A stretch of DNA of 64,000 bases, from positions 8,061,132-8,125,131 of the forward strand of contig NC_054699.1 in the NCBI RefSeq assembly GCF_016097555.1, read 5' to 3'. The notes under the pieces are model-generated. The model did no database searches. It saw nothing but the letters and a program-made list of their open reading frames with translations, and was not told the origin of the DNA. Position 1 is the stretch's first letter. Every line of letters starts with the position of its first letter. The position numbers were made by a program, and so were the translations under genes. This DNA is from Gigantopelta aegis (taxonomy: Eukaryota > Mollusca > Gastropoda > Neomphalida > Peltospiridae). This document shows positions 33,446 to 45,089 of the stretch, piece by piece.

Positions 33446-34242
33446 GTAAGTGTACCCTGTTTACTACAGCAGGTAAGTAATTTCCATGCAATACGTTAGG
33501 TAAGTAAATACCACGTACTCCCCCTGTCCTTCAGCTTCTCTCGCTCTCCACATCCCAGCCCTTGTCTCTCCGACCGCGAAATGTGCTTGTCTTTTGTGAC
33601 AATCCGTGCCACACAACTACCACATCCAATCAGCTTTTAGCTGCGAACTTTGTCTGACCACTTCGGAGAGTGTTCAGTAGTTACTTCTGGCAGTGTTACT
33701 ATGCTCCCCTACTACCGGCAGTCGTTAGTTAGTGCCGTGGATCAGACCAGATTTATTAGCGGCAGAGGACGAGGATGCCAGGCTTGTGCAGGGAAGTACA
33801 CAAAAACTGCACTTGCGGAGGAAGTTGAGACAGGTAGGCGATTGTATGGACAGCTCAGAAAACAGAGTCGGAGGACCCTGGCAGACAGGGTCGAAACAGA
33901 TTGAAATCGTGGGAGAAATTAGAAAGTGTTTTACATTAATATAATGAGAATGATGGGCAGAGCTTTGACGAGATTTTAGGTAAATCCCATGCTCTACTTT
34001 GGGTAAGTAAATACCGTGTTGTATTTTAAGTAAACATCTTGGACAATACGACTTAAATATTTGAACAAATACTAGGATTTCTTTGCATACAAGTTTTAAG
34101 TGTCCATACTGATACTCGTGGAATTTTGATCGTCCAACCCATTACTGTAAATGTGTATGCCCAAATTAGAAATTAAATTTAAACCATTTAAACGAACACT
34201 GGCCTAATAGGGGCCTATGTATGAACTATTTACAGTGACTAT

Positions 34243-34244
<2 letters not shown>
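33446..34244. other. Intron-like interval with repeated GGTAAGTAA motifs
   Basis: Besides the donor at 33446, donor-like AGGTAAGTAA occurs at about 33472 and 33498, and GGGTAAGTAAATACC at about 34001 (matching the 33499 copy). Two overlapping frames at 33650-33944 are open in a GC-rich patch, but no domain is recognised and splice borders are unclear. Confidence 0.35.
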
Positions 34245-34245
<1 letters not shown>

Positions 34246-34284
<39 letters not shown>

Positions 34285-34294
34285 ATATATACGC

Positions 34295-34344
<50 letters not shown>
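34246..34344. repeat. (AC)n and (CT)n microsatellites
   Basis: About 36 bp of AC, a short TATA spacer, then about 50 bp of CT that runs into the Tc1 terminus. Confidence 0.95.
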
Positions 34345-34346
<2 letters not shown>

Positions 34347-35719
34347 GTCAAAAAAGAAACGCACTGGTGATAGGGAAAGAAGAAAAGTGTTTGATTTTAG
34401 AAAATGTCGTTTTTTGGGGGAAAATGTTGCTGAATGACCATGTTTGTTAATGTTCCTGGAATGGGACATCATGCCCAAATGCACCTTGAAACAAATTTAA
34501 CGCACGTTGTGCGACAATTGCAGGAAATCGGCGTGAAATGATCAAATTTTGGCGAATGCATGTGAAACTCGGGGAAAAGATTGGGGTAGTGATGGGTATT
34601 TAAAGCTACAATGCTCTCAATGATGTCTCATTTCCATTTCGACGTAGATGAGTTACAAGATGCCAAGACTAAACCTGCCGAATCGAAACATTGCAATAGG
34701 CCGCCTCCAGTTAGGTGAATCTCAGTCAGCAGTCGCACGCCACATGAACGTCCATCAGAGCACCATTTCATGTCTCTGGGACAGGTACCAGCAGGTTCAA
34801 TCAGCTGAAGACCGGCGCAGAAGTGGAAGACCTAGCATAACAACTGCAGCACAAGATCGCTACATCCGGGTTCCGCACTTGCGTCACCAAACTGCCACAG
34901 CAACGAACACTGCTGGACGCATACCTGGTTTGAGTAGGGTGTCTGCACAAACAATTCGGAACCGTCTTCGAGAAGCTGGTTTACGGGCTAGGAGACCGTA
35001 TGTTGGCTCCGTCCTGTGACGTCAACATCTACATTTACGTGTTCGCTGTATAGGGTGGAACATGGGGAAACTGGCGGCGAGTATGGTTCAGCGACGAGTC
35101 CTTCTACAGCGACGTGATGGACGACGTGTTTACAAGAACGTTTTGCCAACAACTGCGTCGCCCAAGTTGACAGATTCGGTGGAGGGAGTGTCATGATGTC
35201 GGGAGCCATCTCATACACCGGCAGAAGTGAACTTGCCAGGCCGCTTACGACACGTGTAACAGTGGATTTCCTACATAATGAGAACATTAATGTGCCGCCA
35301 TGGCCATCAAGATTGCCAGATCTCAACCCCATTGAACATCTATGGGACGAACTGGACAGACGTGTACGCCAGCGTGACCCGGAGCCTCAGACGCTTCTGC
35401 AACTGTCACATGCACTGCAGGAAGAATGGGATAGGATTCCACGTGTCCGGATTCAGAGACTCATTCAGTCTATGCCAAGGAGATGTTGCGCAGTGATTGC
35501 TGCTGCTGGTGCCACACAAGGTACTGATTTCAGCGCCCTCGTGCGACGCTGTTTGGTGACGAAAATTGCCTCCACTGCCGTCAGTCCATAGCAAGAACAT
35601 TGTCACATACTCATGTCAAATTTTACTGTGTACTGTGATACGATCATAAATAACGAAATTATGGCACTTTGTATTAATGAGATAATTCCATTTTCGCCTA
35701 TGCGTTTCTTTTTTGACAG
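34345..35719 (+). mobile_element. Tc1-like DNA transposon, decayed
   Basis: About 1375 bp between inverted termini CTGTCAAAAAAGAAACGC and GCGTTTCTTTTTTGACAG. The left TA target seems absorbed by the CT microsatellite; AGTATATA follows on the right. 34660-35019 encodes the N-terminal helix-turn-helix DNA-binding part (MPRLNLPNRNIAIGRL, QSTISCLWDRYQ, RRSGRPS). The catalytic part survives in pieces: a first-Asp region near 35090 (FSDES) in another frame, and 35193-35591 with WPSRLPDLNPIEHLWDELD, which holds the Glu. The second-Asp region reads ELARPL rather than DNARPH and sequence is missing between, so it cannot be active. Confidence 0.88.
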
Positions 35720-35720
35720 A

Positions 35721-35846
<126 letters not shown>

Positions 35847-35966
35847 ATTATATTATATTAGTATATTTACAAATTAAAAGAGAACAAGCGATCAGTTTGA
35901 TCAAACACGGTTAAAACGGCATTGTATATGATTATTATGTGATTATTATATGGTTATGTCTTTCAG

Positions 35967-36025
35967 TTTAAAGATGTCGCTGATTATGATGCTTCTCCCT
36001 CAGTCGTCACTGCAGATATCTACGG
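35967..36025 (+). CDS. Candidate short exon (unknown protein)
   Basis: Preceded by a good acceptor (GTCTTTCAG). A phase-0 frame reads FKDVADYDASPSVVTADIYG and could follow the ADVAPE end of the candidate exon at 33315-33445, which is also phase 0. The donor (G|GTATTG) is weak, and the frame stays open to about 36160 into CAACTCGCCCC-type repeats, so the 3' end is uncertain. Confidence 0.3.
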
Positions 36026-36435
36026 GTATTGTATTCGGGAGCAGGTCAACTCGCCCCTAAACCAATTCGCACCTTACCAACTCGCTCCAGCGGTTGATCA
36101 ACTCGCCCCACACTGTTTAGTCAACTCATATCATTACCAATTTAGTAATTTAATATAACAATAATTTAAGCAATAATGTGCATTAAATATTGTTGAATAT
36201 GCACACCACTCGGAGTCCAATAGCCTTACCTCTTCATTCCTTTAAGGATGCAAGGGACAAACTCACAAACGTCGTTAAAATAGGCTTGACAGTTCACTGT
36301 AATTGATTATTGGATCTCCCCAATATAAAACCATTTCACTGTAATATTAATAAATAAAATGACACCAAAATTCAGCAAACTCCCAGTTATTTTAAACAAA
36401 TAGCAGGATCGAACCTCATCGATGGACGCATTCTT
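36026..36435. other. Unassigned interval
   Basis: Begins with a short degenerate repeat of CAACTCGCCC (36045-36130), then AT-rich sequence without recognised features. Confidence 0.3.
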
Positions 36436-36439
36436 TTAT

Positions 36440-36648
36440 TAGATCCCACACCCGTCCCAAATAGTGCCCCACAACTGGCATATCAAAGGCCGTGGTATGT
36501 GCTGTCATGTATGTGGGAAAGTGATTATAAAAGATCCCTAACTACTAACAAAAAAAACCACCCAAAAATGTTACGGGTGAAGACTATAATAGTCATATGA
36601 GTCAAAATTACCAAATGTTTGATATCCAGTAGTCGATGATTAATTAAA
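36440..36648 (+). repeat. SINE, head-truncated
   Basis: Body and tail motifs CAACTGGCATATCAAAGGC, TATAAAAGATCCCT, TTACCAAATGTTTGATATCC and GATGATTAATTAA in order. Confidence 0.7.
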
Positions 36649-37016
36649 GGGAAATTTTTTAAACACTAAGGCATATTTTAAACTATTATAGCCGTTTTTG
36701 ATAACTGAAATCATAGTTTACTTAGATTTTATTGTTTAGATGATCAGTTTCCGTACATTCGAAGTATTCTTGGTCATCCTGGTGTTTTTAATATCACAAA
36801 ATGCATTTCTCATATTTTTAAAAACGCACGTGCGTGTGACAAGTAACATTTATGGAGTCGAGTTTTAATCTATTTTTAGAGGCTATTTCACCATTTCACA
36901 GTCACAGACTCACGTTTCACTGAATTGTAACTTTATCCACATGTGTTACAGGTTTGTAGATCTAACTAAACTTAGTGTTAATTTTCACGGGTTGAAACTA
37001 GGGCCTGTCCCTTTAA
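36647..37016 (+). mobile_element. Dispersed MITE, full copy
   Basis: 370 bp. Right terminus CTAGGGCCTGTCCCTTTAA; left terminus TTAAAGGGA partly degraded. Same family as the copy at 27133. Confidence 0.7.
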
Positions 37017-37162
37017 GCAATGTGGTCTCGTGGTATCGTTAAACACAACAAACAGTTTTAAAACAGATAATAATACATCTAAGAAATGATGTATTCAGAC
37101 TACAGATCAGCATCACGCAAGACTTAGTCTAATCTATGTTCCATTGTATTTGAATTACATCC

Positions 37163-37300
37163 GAGGCGGAACGTAGCCCAGCGGTAAAACACTCGCCTTG
37201 TGCGAGGTCGGGCTAGGATCGGACCCCGCCGGTGGGCTCATTGGGCTATTTCTCGTTCAAGCCAGTGTTTCTAGTCAGTTTTCCACAACTGGTATAATAA
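37163..37300 (+). repeat. SINE head fragment
   Basis: tRNA-like head with GTAGCCCAGCGGTAAAAC and GGATCGGACCCCG, then GGGCTATTTCTCGTTC; it stops at an ATAATAAT run. Confidence 0.75.
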
Positions 37301-37349
37301 TAATAATAATGTAGTAGAGTTGCGACATGGTAGTAAAATAGTGCAATTC

Positions 37350-37948
37350 AAAATGGCCGCCAATTAACTGTGTCTCACTCTTTGTATCACATTTAGAAGT
37401 GTAAGTTTTAACATGTTAGATCCCATGACACGTGTTAAACAATATTATTAATTTTTATCTGTTGAAGTTATATATTAATAATTATTTTGGAAAATATTAA
37501 TATACTAAACAAAAAAACAAAACAAAAAAAAGAAGGAAAAAAGAGAAAAGAAACGCGTCTAATCACAAATAACCCGTGTTAGCCCAGTGGCCAAGCCCAA
37601 ATATCAATGGAACTGGCACAGATGTTCTGTGTCATAGTGGGGTCAATTTAAAATTAGGACACACAAAATTAATATCTCCCGCTGGTGGCGGCTATTTTGA
37701 ATTTCGGAATGGCCGCCATTTTGAATTTTAGAATGACCACCATTATTCACAATTTGTATTGAAACTCGGATTCTAAGGCACACAAAACCATGGTACCAAA
37801 ACCTATAGCCATGTTTTAAGGAGCTATGAGTCTAATGGTGCATATATAAAGTAGGTAACACATTTGTATACACATGTATGTTTATCATATTCACACCCCA
37901 AAATATAGATACACTACAAAATAAACGCGTCTAATTTTAAATTCCCTG

Positions 37949-38000
<52 letters not shown>

Positions 38001-38705
38001 CATTATCATATGGTACTAATTAAAACAATTTTTTTTTTTAAATTATGATAAAGTACCTTGAAATCAGAAAAAAATGCGTTCTATTTTACACCACGATCTT
38101 CTTCTTCTTCTGCTTTCAATCTTTTTACGGCCGTCATATCAATAATCCGGATGTAGCGATGAAGTTTGCCGTCTTCCGTAGGTCGTCGACATGTCCCCAG
38201 AGTTTGGAGTTGATGGACGTGTTTTCCGTCCAAACTTTCTGTCGGATTTCTTCTAGGTGCGGGCAGGTTTGTAGAACGTGTTTACGTGTTTGTTCTTCAG
38301 CACCACATTCACATTGGGCCACCTCTGCAAGTCTTGTCCTTTTTAGATGCTTCTTTAGGCCACAATGTCCGGTGCGAAGATGGAAGATTAAAGTTTGTTA
38401 TTTTCGGTCTAGTACACCACGATCTAAAACGATACAATTCACTTTCAAAACGTGAACGATTCCATGGACATTTAGGCTTCAGCCATTGGACTATTACTAT
38501 AGGGCATTTGTGATTAGACGCGTTTCTTTTGTTATTCTGTATATTCATATTATTTTTGTCAAAGATAATGATTAATATATAACAGTAGCACATAAATATT
38601 AATACTATTATCTAAAATATGTTATTGGAGTTAATATGTTAGAGCTTTCACTTTTAAATGTGATACAAACAGAGTGAAAAATAGTCAATCGGCGGCCATT
38701 CTGAC
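37350..38705. mobile_element. Long inverted-repeat element carrying a LINE end
   Basis: Arms of about 210-230 bp at 37350-37575 and 38500-38705 are inverted and diverged: AATGGCCGCC, TTTGTATCACATTTA, AAGAAACGCGTCTAATCAC in the left, their complements in reverse order in the right. A third, related AAACGCGTCTAAT motif lies at about 37925. The interior holds a (TA)n tract and a minus-strand LINE 3' end. No transposase is present. Confidence 0.65.
38137..38410 (-). pseudogene. LINE C-terminal fragment
   Basis: Minus-strand frame with FHLRTGHCGLKKHLKRTRLA, then CECGAEEQTRKHVLQTCPHL, ending at a stop at 38137. This is the C-terminal Cys/His segment found after the reverse transcriptase (or RNase H) of several LINE clades. 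The upstream frame is closed by a stop, so it is a remnant. Confidence 0.7.
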
Positions 38706-38787
38706 CAATAGGGGACACTGCCAAGTTGGTTCTATATCAAATTTTACTCCACACATGACGGCCAAACTGCGTAAGCTATCTCTATTA

Positions 38788-39390
38788 CACTGTAACAAAT
38801 GCCGTTGTATGTCTGTGGAATGCTGCACACAAAATATCCCTTGCTACTAATTGGCCTATTGCGTAGCGGGAGTGGGTTTCTTCTCTACTTGTATGTGTGT
38901 TCCATAACTGTTTGTCCATAACCACATGGCCGTAATTAAAATATGTTGGGGCGTGAGGTAGCCCTGCCGTAAAGCGCTCGCGTGATGCGCAGTCGATCTG
39001 GGATCGATCCCCCTTGGTATAGCACATTGGGCTATTTCTCATTCCAGCCAGTGCACCACGACAGGTGCATCAAATGCCCGTTTGTGAGATGGTGCATATA
39101 AAAGATCCCTTGCTACTAATGGAAAAAATATAGCGGGTTTCCTTTATAAGACTATATGCCAAAGTTACTAAATGTTTGACATCCAATAACAGACGAAGGA
39201 AGGAAATATTTTATTTAACGACGCACTCAACACATTTTATTTACGGTTATATGGCGTCAGACATATGGTTAAGGACCACACCGATATTGAGGGAGGAAAC
39301 CCGCTGTCGCCACTTCATAGGCCCAATAGCCGATAACTAACAAATCAACGTGTTCTAATAGTGTCGTCAAACAAAACCAACTATTATAAT
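38788..39390 (+). repeat. Stacked SINEs with a nested reverse copy
   Basis: 38788-38942 is a head-less SINE. 38943-39198 begins a second (head GTAGCCCTGCCGTAAAGCGC, B box-like GGATCGATCCCC). It is interrupted by a reverse tail at about 39199-39330 (GAAGGAAGGAAATATTTTAT, CCGCTGTCGCCACTTC) and resumes at 39331-39385 (AATAGCCGATAACTAAC). A short further tail (GTGTTGAGTGTGCGTCGTTA) and TTCC repeats precede the LDLa exon. Confidence 0.75.
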
Positions 39391-39469
39391 GTGTTGAGTG
39401 TGCGTCGTTAACTACAACATTCCTTCCTTCCTTCCTTCTGATCTACACCCAAGTTCGTTTTCTTTATAG

Positions 39470-39583
39470 AATCGTCAACTTGCAAGGTTTTTAAATGTGA
39501 TGTTGGATCGTGTGTTATGCCACACATGGTTTGCAACGGAAGGCCATACTGTAATGATGGCAGCGGTGAATCGGGCTGCAAGG
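39470..39583 (+). CDS. LDL-receptor class A module exon
   Basis: A strong acceptor (TTTTCTTTATAG) and a donor (G|GTAAGAAG) bound 114 bp in phase 1-1, the class typical of shuffled extracellular modules. The frame reads SSTCKVFKCDVGSC, then VMPHMVCNGRPYC, then NDGSGESGCKG: six cysteines in LDLa spacing with the usual Phe two residues before Cys2 and the NDGSGE calcium-site box (a Gly where Asp is common, and no acidic residue before Cys5, so calcium binding may be weak). LDLa modules bind ligands at the cell surface. It is part of a larger, unidentified plus-strand gene; the signal-peptide exon at 27880 has a compatible phase. A 23-bp satellite starts 14 bp after the donor. Confidence 0.8.
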
Positions 39584-39597
39584 GTAAGAAGTACAGC

Positions 39598-42500
39598 AAT
39601 CTGCACATTCATACCACGCTTACCTGTACATTCATACCACGCTTACCTGTACATTCATACCACGCATACCTGTACATTCATACCACGCTTACCTGCACAT
39701 TCATACCACGCATACCTGCACATTCATACCACGCATATCTGTACATTCATACCACGCTTACCTGTACATTCATACCACGCATACCTGTACATTCATACCA
39801 CGCATACCTGTACATTCATACCACGCATACCTGCACATTCATACCACGCGCTTACCTGCTGTACATTCATACCACGCATACCTGTACATTCATACCACGC
39901 TTACCTGTACATTCATACCACGCATACCTGTACATTCATACCACGCTTACCTGTACATTCATACCAAGCATACCTGCACATTCATACCACGCTTACCTGC
40001 ACATTCATACCACGCATACCTGCACATTCATACCACGCTTACCTGTACATTCATACCACGCTTACCTGCACATTCATACCACGCATACCTGTACATTCAT
40101 ACCACGCTTACCTGTACATTCATACCACGCATACCTGCACATTCATACCACGCATACAACGCATACCTGTACATTCATACCATGCTTACCTATACATTCA
40201 TACCACGCATACCTATACATTCATACCACGCATACCTGTACATTCATACCACGCTTACCTGTACATTCATACCACGATACCTGCACATTCATACCACGCA
40301 TACCTGGACATTCATACCACGCTTACCTGTACATTCATACCACGCATACCTGTAGATTCATACCACGCATACCTGTACATTCATACCACGCTTACCTGTA
40401 GATTCATACCACGCATACCTGTACATTCATACCACGCATACCTGCACATTCATACCACGCTTACCTGTTCATTCATACCACGCATACCTGTACATTCATA
40501 CCACGCTTACCTGTACATTCATACCAAGCATACCTGCACATTCATACCACGCTTACCTGCACATTCATACCACGCTTACCTCTACATTGATACCACGCAT
40601 ACCTGCACATTCATACCACGCTTACCTGTACATTCATACCACGCTTACCTGCACATTCATACCACGCTTACCTGTACATTCATACCACGCTTACCTGTAC
40701 ATTCATACCGCTTACCTGCACATTCATACCTGCACATTCATACCACGCATACAACGCATACCTGTACATTCATACCATGCTTACCTATACATTCATACCA
40801 CGCATACCTATACATTCATACCACGCATACCTGTACATTCATACCACGCTTACCTGTACATTCATACCACGATACCTGCACATTCATACCACGCATACCT
40901 GGACATTCATACCACGCTTACCTGTACATTCATACCACGCATACCTGTACATTCATACCACGCATACCTGCACATTCATACCACGCTTACCTATACATTG
41001 ATACCACGCATACCTGCACATTCATACCACGCATACCTGTACATTCATACCACGCTTACCTGCACATTCATACCACACTTACCTGCACATTCATACCACG
41101 CTTACCTGTACATTCATACCACGCATACCTGCACGTTCATACCACGCATACCACGCATACCTGTACATTCATACCACGCTTACCTGTAGATTCATACCAC
41201 GCATACCTGTACATTCATACCACGCATACCTGTACATTCATACCACACTTACCTGTAGATTCATACCACGCATACCTGTACATTCATACCACGCATACCT
41301 GCACATTCATACCACGCTTACCTGCACATTCATACCACGCATACCTGTACATTCATACCACGCATACCTGTACATTGATACCACTCTTACCTGTACATTG
41401 ATACCACGCATACCTGTACATTGATACCACGCATACCTGCACATTTAAATTCATACCACGCTTACCTGTACATTCATACCATGCATACCTGCACATTCAT
41501 ACCACACATACCTGCACATTCACACCACGCTTACCTGTACATTGATACCATGCATACCTGCACATTCATACCACGCATACCTGTACATTCATACCACGCT
41601 TACCTGCACATTCATACCACGCATACCACGCATACCTGTACATTGATACCACGCTTACCTGTACATTGATACCACGCATACCTGTACATTCATACCGCGG
41701 TTACCTGTACATTCATACCACGGTTACCTGCACATTCATACCACGCTTACCTGTACATTCATACCACGCATACCTGCAAATTCATACCACGCATACCTGC
41801 ACATTCATACCACGCATATCAGCAAATTCACACCACGCTGCACATTCATACCACGCATACCTGCACATTCATACCACGCTTACCTGCACATTTATACCAC
41901 GCATACCTGCACATTCATACCACGCATACCTGTATATTGATACCACACATACCTGTACATTCATACCACGCTTACCTGTACATTCATACCATGCATACCA
42001 CGCATACCTGCACATTCATACCACGCATACCTGTACATTCATACCACGCTTACCTGTACATTCATACCACGCATACCTGTACATTCATACCACGCTTATC
42101 TGCACATTCATACCACGCATACCTGTACATTCATACCACGCATACCTGTACATTCATACCACGCATACCTGCACATTCATACCACGCTTACCTGCACATT
42201 GATACCACGCTTACCTATACATTGATACCACGCATACCTGCACATTCATACCACGCTTACCTGTACATTCATACCACGCTTACCTGCACATTCATACCAC
42301 GCTTACCTGTACATTCATACCACGCTTACCTGTACATTCATACCACGCATACCTGCACATTCATACCACGCATACAACGCATACCTGTACATTCATACCA
42401 TGCTTACCTATACATTCATACCACGCATACCTATACATTCATACCACGCATACCTGTACATTCATACCACGCTTACCTGTACATTCATACCACGATACCT

Positions 42501-43055
42501 GCACATTCATACCACGCATACCTGGACATTCATACCACGCTTACCTGTACATTCATACCACGCATACCTGTACATTCATACCACGCATACCTGCACATTC
42601 ATACCACGCATACCACGCATACCTGTACATTCATACCACGCTTACCTGTAGATTCATACCACGCATACCTGTACATTCATACCACGCATACCTGTACATT
42701 CATACCACGCTTACCTGTAGATTCATACCACGCATACCTGTACATTCATACCTGCACATTCATACCACGCTTACCTGTACATTCATACCACGCATACCTG
42801 TACATTCATACCACGCATACCTGCACATTCATACCACGCATACCTGTACATTCATACCACGCTTACCTGTACATTCATACCACGCATACCTGCACATTCA
42901 TACCACGCATACCACGCATACCTGTACATTCATACCACGCTTACCTGCACATTCATACCACGCATACCTGTACATTCATACCACGCATACCTGCAAATTC
43001 ATACCACGAATACCTGCAAATTCATACCACGCATACCTGCACATTCATACAGGTG
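39598..43055. repeat. 23-bp satellite, about 150 units
   Basis: The unit begins CATTCATACCACGC and ends (A/T)TACCTG(T/C)A. The main variants are CGCTTACC versus CGCATACC and TGTA versus TGCA. No spacer sequence separates units. Because no frame of the unit holds a stop, open frames up to 634 codons appear (PVHSYHAYLYIHTTHTC type); they are artefacts. A block marked by CGCATACAACGC recurs at 40151, 40746 and 42369, showing higher-order duplication. On the minus strand most units contain CAGGTAAGC or CAGGTATGC, a donor splice consensus. Confidence 0.95.
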
Positions 43056-43069
43056 GTTCATTCCCTGAC

Positions 43070-43388
43070 GGGGAGGGATTTAGTTCAGTCAGTTGAGTGT
43101 TTGCTTGAGGTGCCTGCGTGGCAGGATCGAACCACGTCGGTGGGTCCATTCAACTGACTGGATTTTTTCACTGTTCCAACCAATGCAACACAACTGGTCA
43201 AAGGCCGTAGTATGTGCTGTCCTCTCTGTGGGAAAGTACATATAAAAAGATCCCTTGCTGCATTAGGAAAAATGCAGCGGGTTTCCTGAGATGACTACGT
43301 GTCAGAATTACCAAATGTTTGACTTCCAATAGCCGATGATTAATTAATCAATGTGCCCTAGTGGTGTCGTTAAACAAAAGAAACAAAC
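43070..43388 (+). repeat. SINE, full length (second subfamily)
   Basis: Head GGGATTTAGTTCAGTCAGTT and GCAGGATCGAACCACG differ from the common head, while the body (AAAAGATCCCTTGCTGC) and tail (GTGGTGTCGTTAAACAAAAG) are shared. Same subfamily as 45758. Confidence 0.8.
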
Positions 43389-43474
43389 TTTAACATTCCC
43401 TCACGTGCTGAGGTACCTTGTATGTCTCGGTGACCCAGAGAGCTATACCAGCTGGAGGCGCCTAACTGTGGGTA

Positions 43475-43722
43475 ACCGGCCTTGGTGGTTTCGTGGTTAA
43501 GCCATCGGTAGGTACTTGGTTCGCAGCCCGGTACCGGCTCTCACCCAGAGCAAGTTTTAACGACTCAATGGGTTGGTGTAAGACGACTACACCGACATCT
43601 CTCTCACTAACCACTAACCATTAACCCCCTATCCTGGACAGACAGCCCAGATAGCTGAGGTGTGTGCCCAGGACAGCGTGCTTGAACCTCATGTGGATAT
43701 AAGCACGGGAATAAGCATAGAC
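43475..43722 (+). repeat. SINE of a third type
   Basis: Head GGCCTTGGTGGTTTCGTGG resembles that of 954-1346. The later part (CCCTATCCTGGACAGACAGC, AGGACAGCGTGCTTGAACC) matches 2330-2511 in reverse. It ends at AAGCATAGACAAACAAAC. Confidence 0.7.
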
Positions 43723-44041
43723 AAACAAACAGCTGGGGATATCTAGGCAGAGACTCGTAACATTCGTCATTCTAACCTTCACAAATTAAATTCAATACTT
43801 TGACAGTAACCGGTTAGTCTCTATATATGTAATTTTGTATTACAGCAAACTATCAATATTCTATACAAAGTGTTACAGGAAACCCGTTAAACACGAGTTT
43901 CCTGCTATTGTTAAAACGTATCCGTCTAGCACAGCCCTTTTCACCATTAAACTTGCTTTGTGACAGCGGGTTTTATTTGTGTGGTCATTATCCATATTTC
44001 CGATGCTATACAACCGCAATTAAAATGTATTGTCCGTCGAT
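43723..44041. other. Unassigned interval
   Basis: No gene or repeat recognised. Confidence 0.3.
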
Positions 44042-44436
44042 AAAAGGGACATTCCTGAGTTTGCTGCATTGTAAGACGTTTCCGACTAATAAAATATTTC
44101 TACGATTAAACTTACATATTAAATATATTTTCTTGTTTAGAATATCAGTGTCTGTATATTCAATGTGTTTCTGGTCGTCTTAATATTTATAAGAAGCCCA
44201 CACTGGATTTTGTCTTCAAATAATTTCGTACGTACGAAAACCCCCCAAACCATTTTAGGAAATAAAATGAAATTTATCCTAGTACAAATATTAGAACGAT
44301 CAGAAACACGTTTAATATACAGCCACTAATATTTTATGCAGTAAAATATATTTAATATGTAATTACAATCGTTAAAAATGCTCTGTTAGTCGATAACATC
44401 TTAAAAATTGCAGCAAACTCGGGAATATCCATTTAA
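44042..44436. mobile_element. MITE, about 394 bp
   Basis: Inverted termini AAAGGGACATTCCTGAGTTT and, at the right, AAACTCGGGAATATCCATTT (about 25 bp, few mismatches). Other copies lie at 9955-10324 and, diverged, at about 52660-53660. No frame of its own. Confidence 0.75.
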
Positions 44437-44527
44437 ATAAAACGTTCCATCTTTCATTCCTTCAACATTTATTAATATTATTTTACCCCAAAAGCTTGCC
44501 GGGTTAAGACACGAAGCTTAAAAGTAG

Positions 44528-44705
44528 CAAAATATCTTTTATATACACCATCCCACACACAGGATAGCACATACCACGATCTTTAATTTACCAGTCGTGG
44601 TGCACTGGCTGTAACGAGAAATAGACCACTGGGCCACCGAAGGGGATCGATCCTAGACCGACCGCGCTTCAGGCTAGCGCTTGACCACTGGACTACCTCC
44701 CGCCC
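44528..44705 (-). repeat. SINE, tail-truncated
   Basis: Reverse copy: head at the right (GGGGCGGGAGGTAGTCCAGT reading leftward), body up to AAAGATATTTT. Confidence 0.7.
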
Positions 44706-44747
44706 CTATTAGTATTATTTCATCAGTGTTGTAATGGTATATTTAAT

Positions 44748-45085
44748 GTAGGATATTTCACGTTTTTTGTCAATTATGATTTATATCTCATCGAGTGACG
44801 ATTGCAAACTTCATGAGTTGAGATATAAATTCATATTTGACAAAAAACATGAAATGTTCTATTTATTATATAACTTTTGGCAATTTACCTTTATTTTTAA
44901 AATGCCAGCAGCAAAACAGTTCTTACAGTGAAGACAACACTTTCTACAAGTGACGATAACACATTTTAGAGTGAAATAGTGAATTGTTCACTCTAAAATG
45001 TGTTATCGTCACTGAGTGACTGATAATACATTTATTTCACTGATATTTTAAGATATTTCACTAAATATTATATAATAAAAAGTGT
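44748..45085. repeat. Cluster of two hairpins
   Basis: 44755-44870: ATTTCACGTTTTTTGTCA and GATTTATATCTCAT are matched inverted at the right. 44951-45012: GTGACGATAACACATTTTAG pairs with its exact complement across a loop of about 13 bp. Similar ATATTTCAC ends near 44770 and 45055 suggest one foldback element. Confidence 0.6.
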
Positions 45086-45089
45086 TATC

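Noticed and set aside
39598-43055. CRISPR-like array
   Set aside because: Units are contiguous with no unique spacers, in a eukaryotic context. The same applies to 55560-56184 and 57888-59266.
39497-43157. 634-, 406- and 294-codon frames with HTTHTCTFIPR repeats
   Set aside because: They are the 23-bp satellite read in three frames. Only the first part overlaps a real exon (39470-39583), and that exon uses a different frame from the longest one and splices out before the array.
44951-45012. Rho-independent terminator-like hairpin
   Set aside because: The context is animal genomic DNA and the hairpin lies in a foldback repeat cluster.
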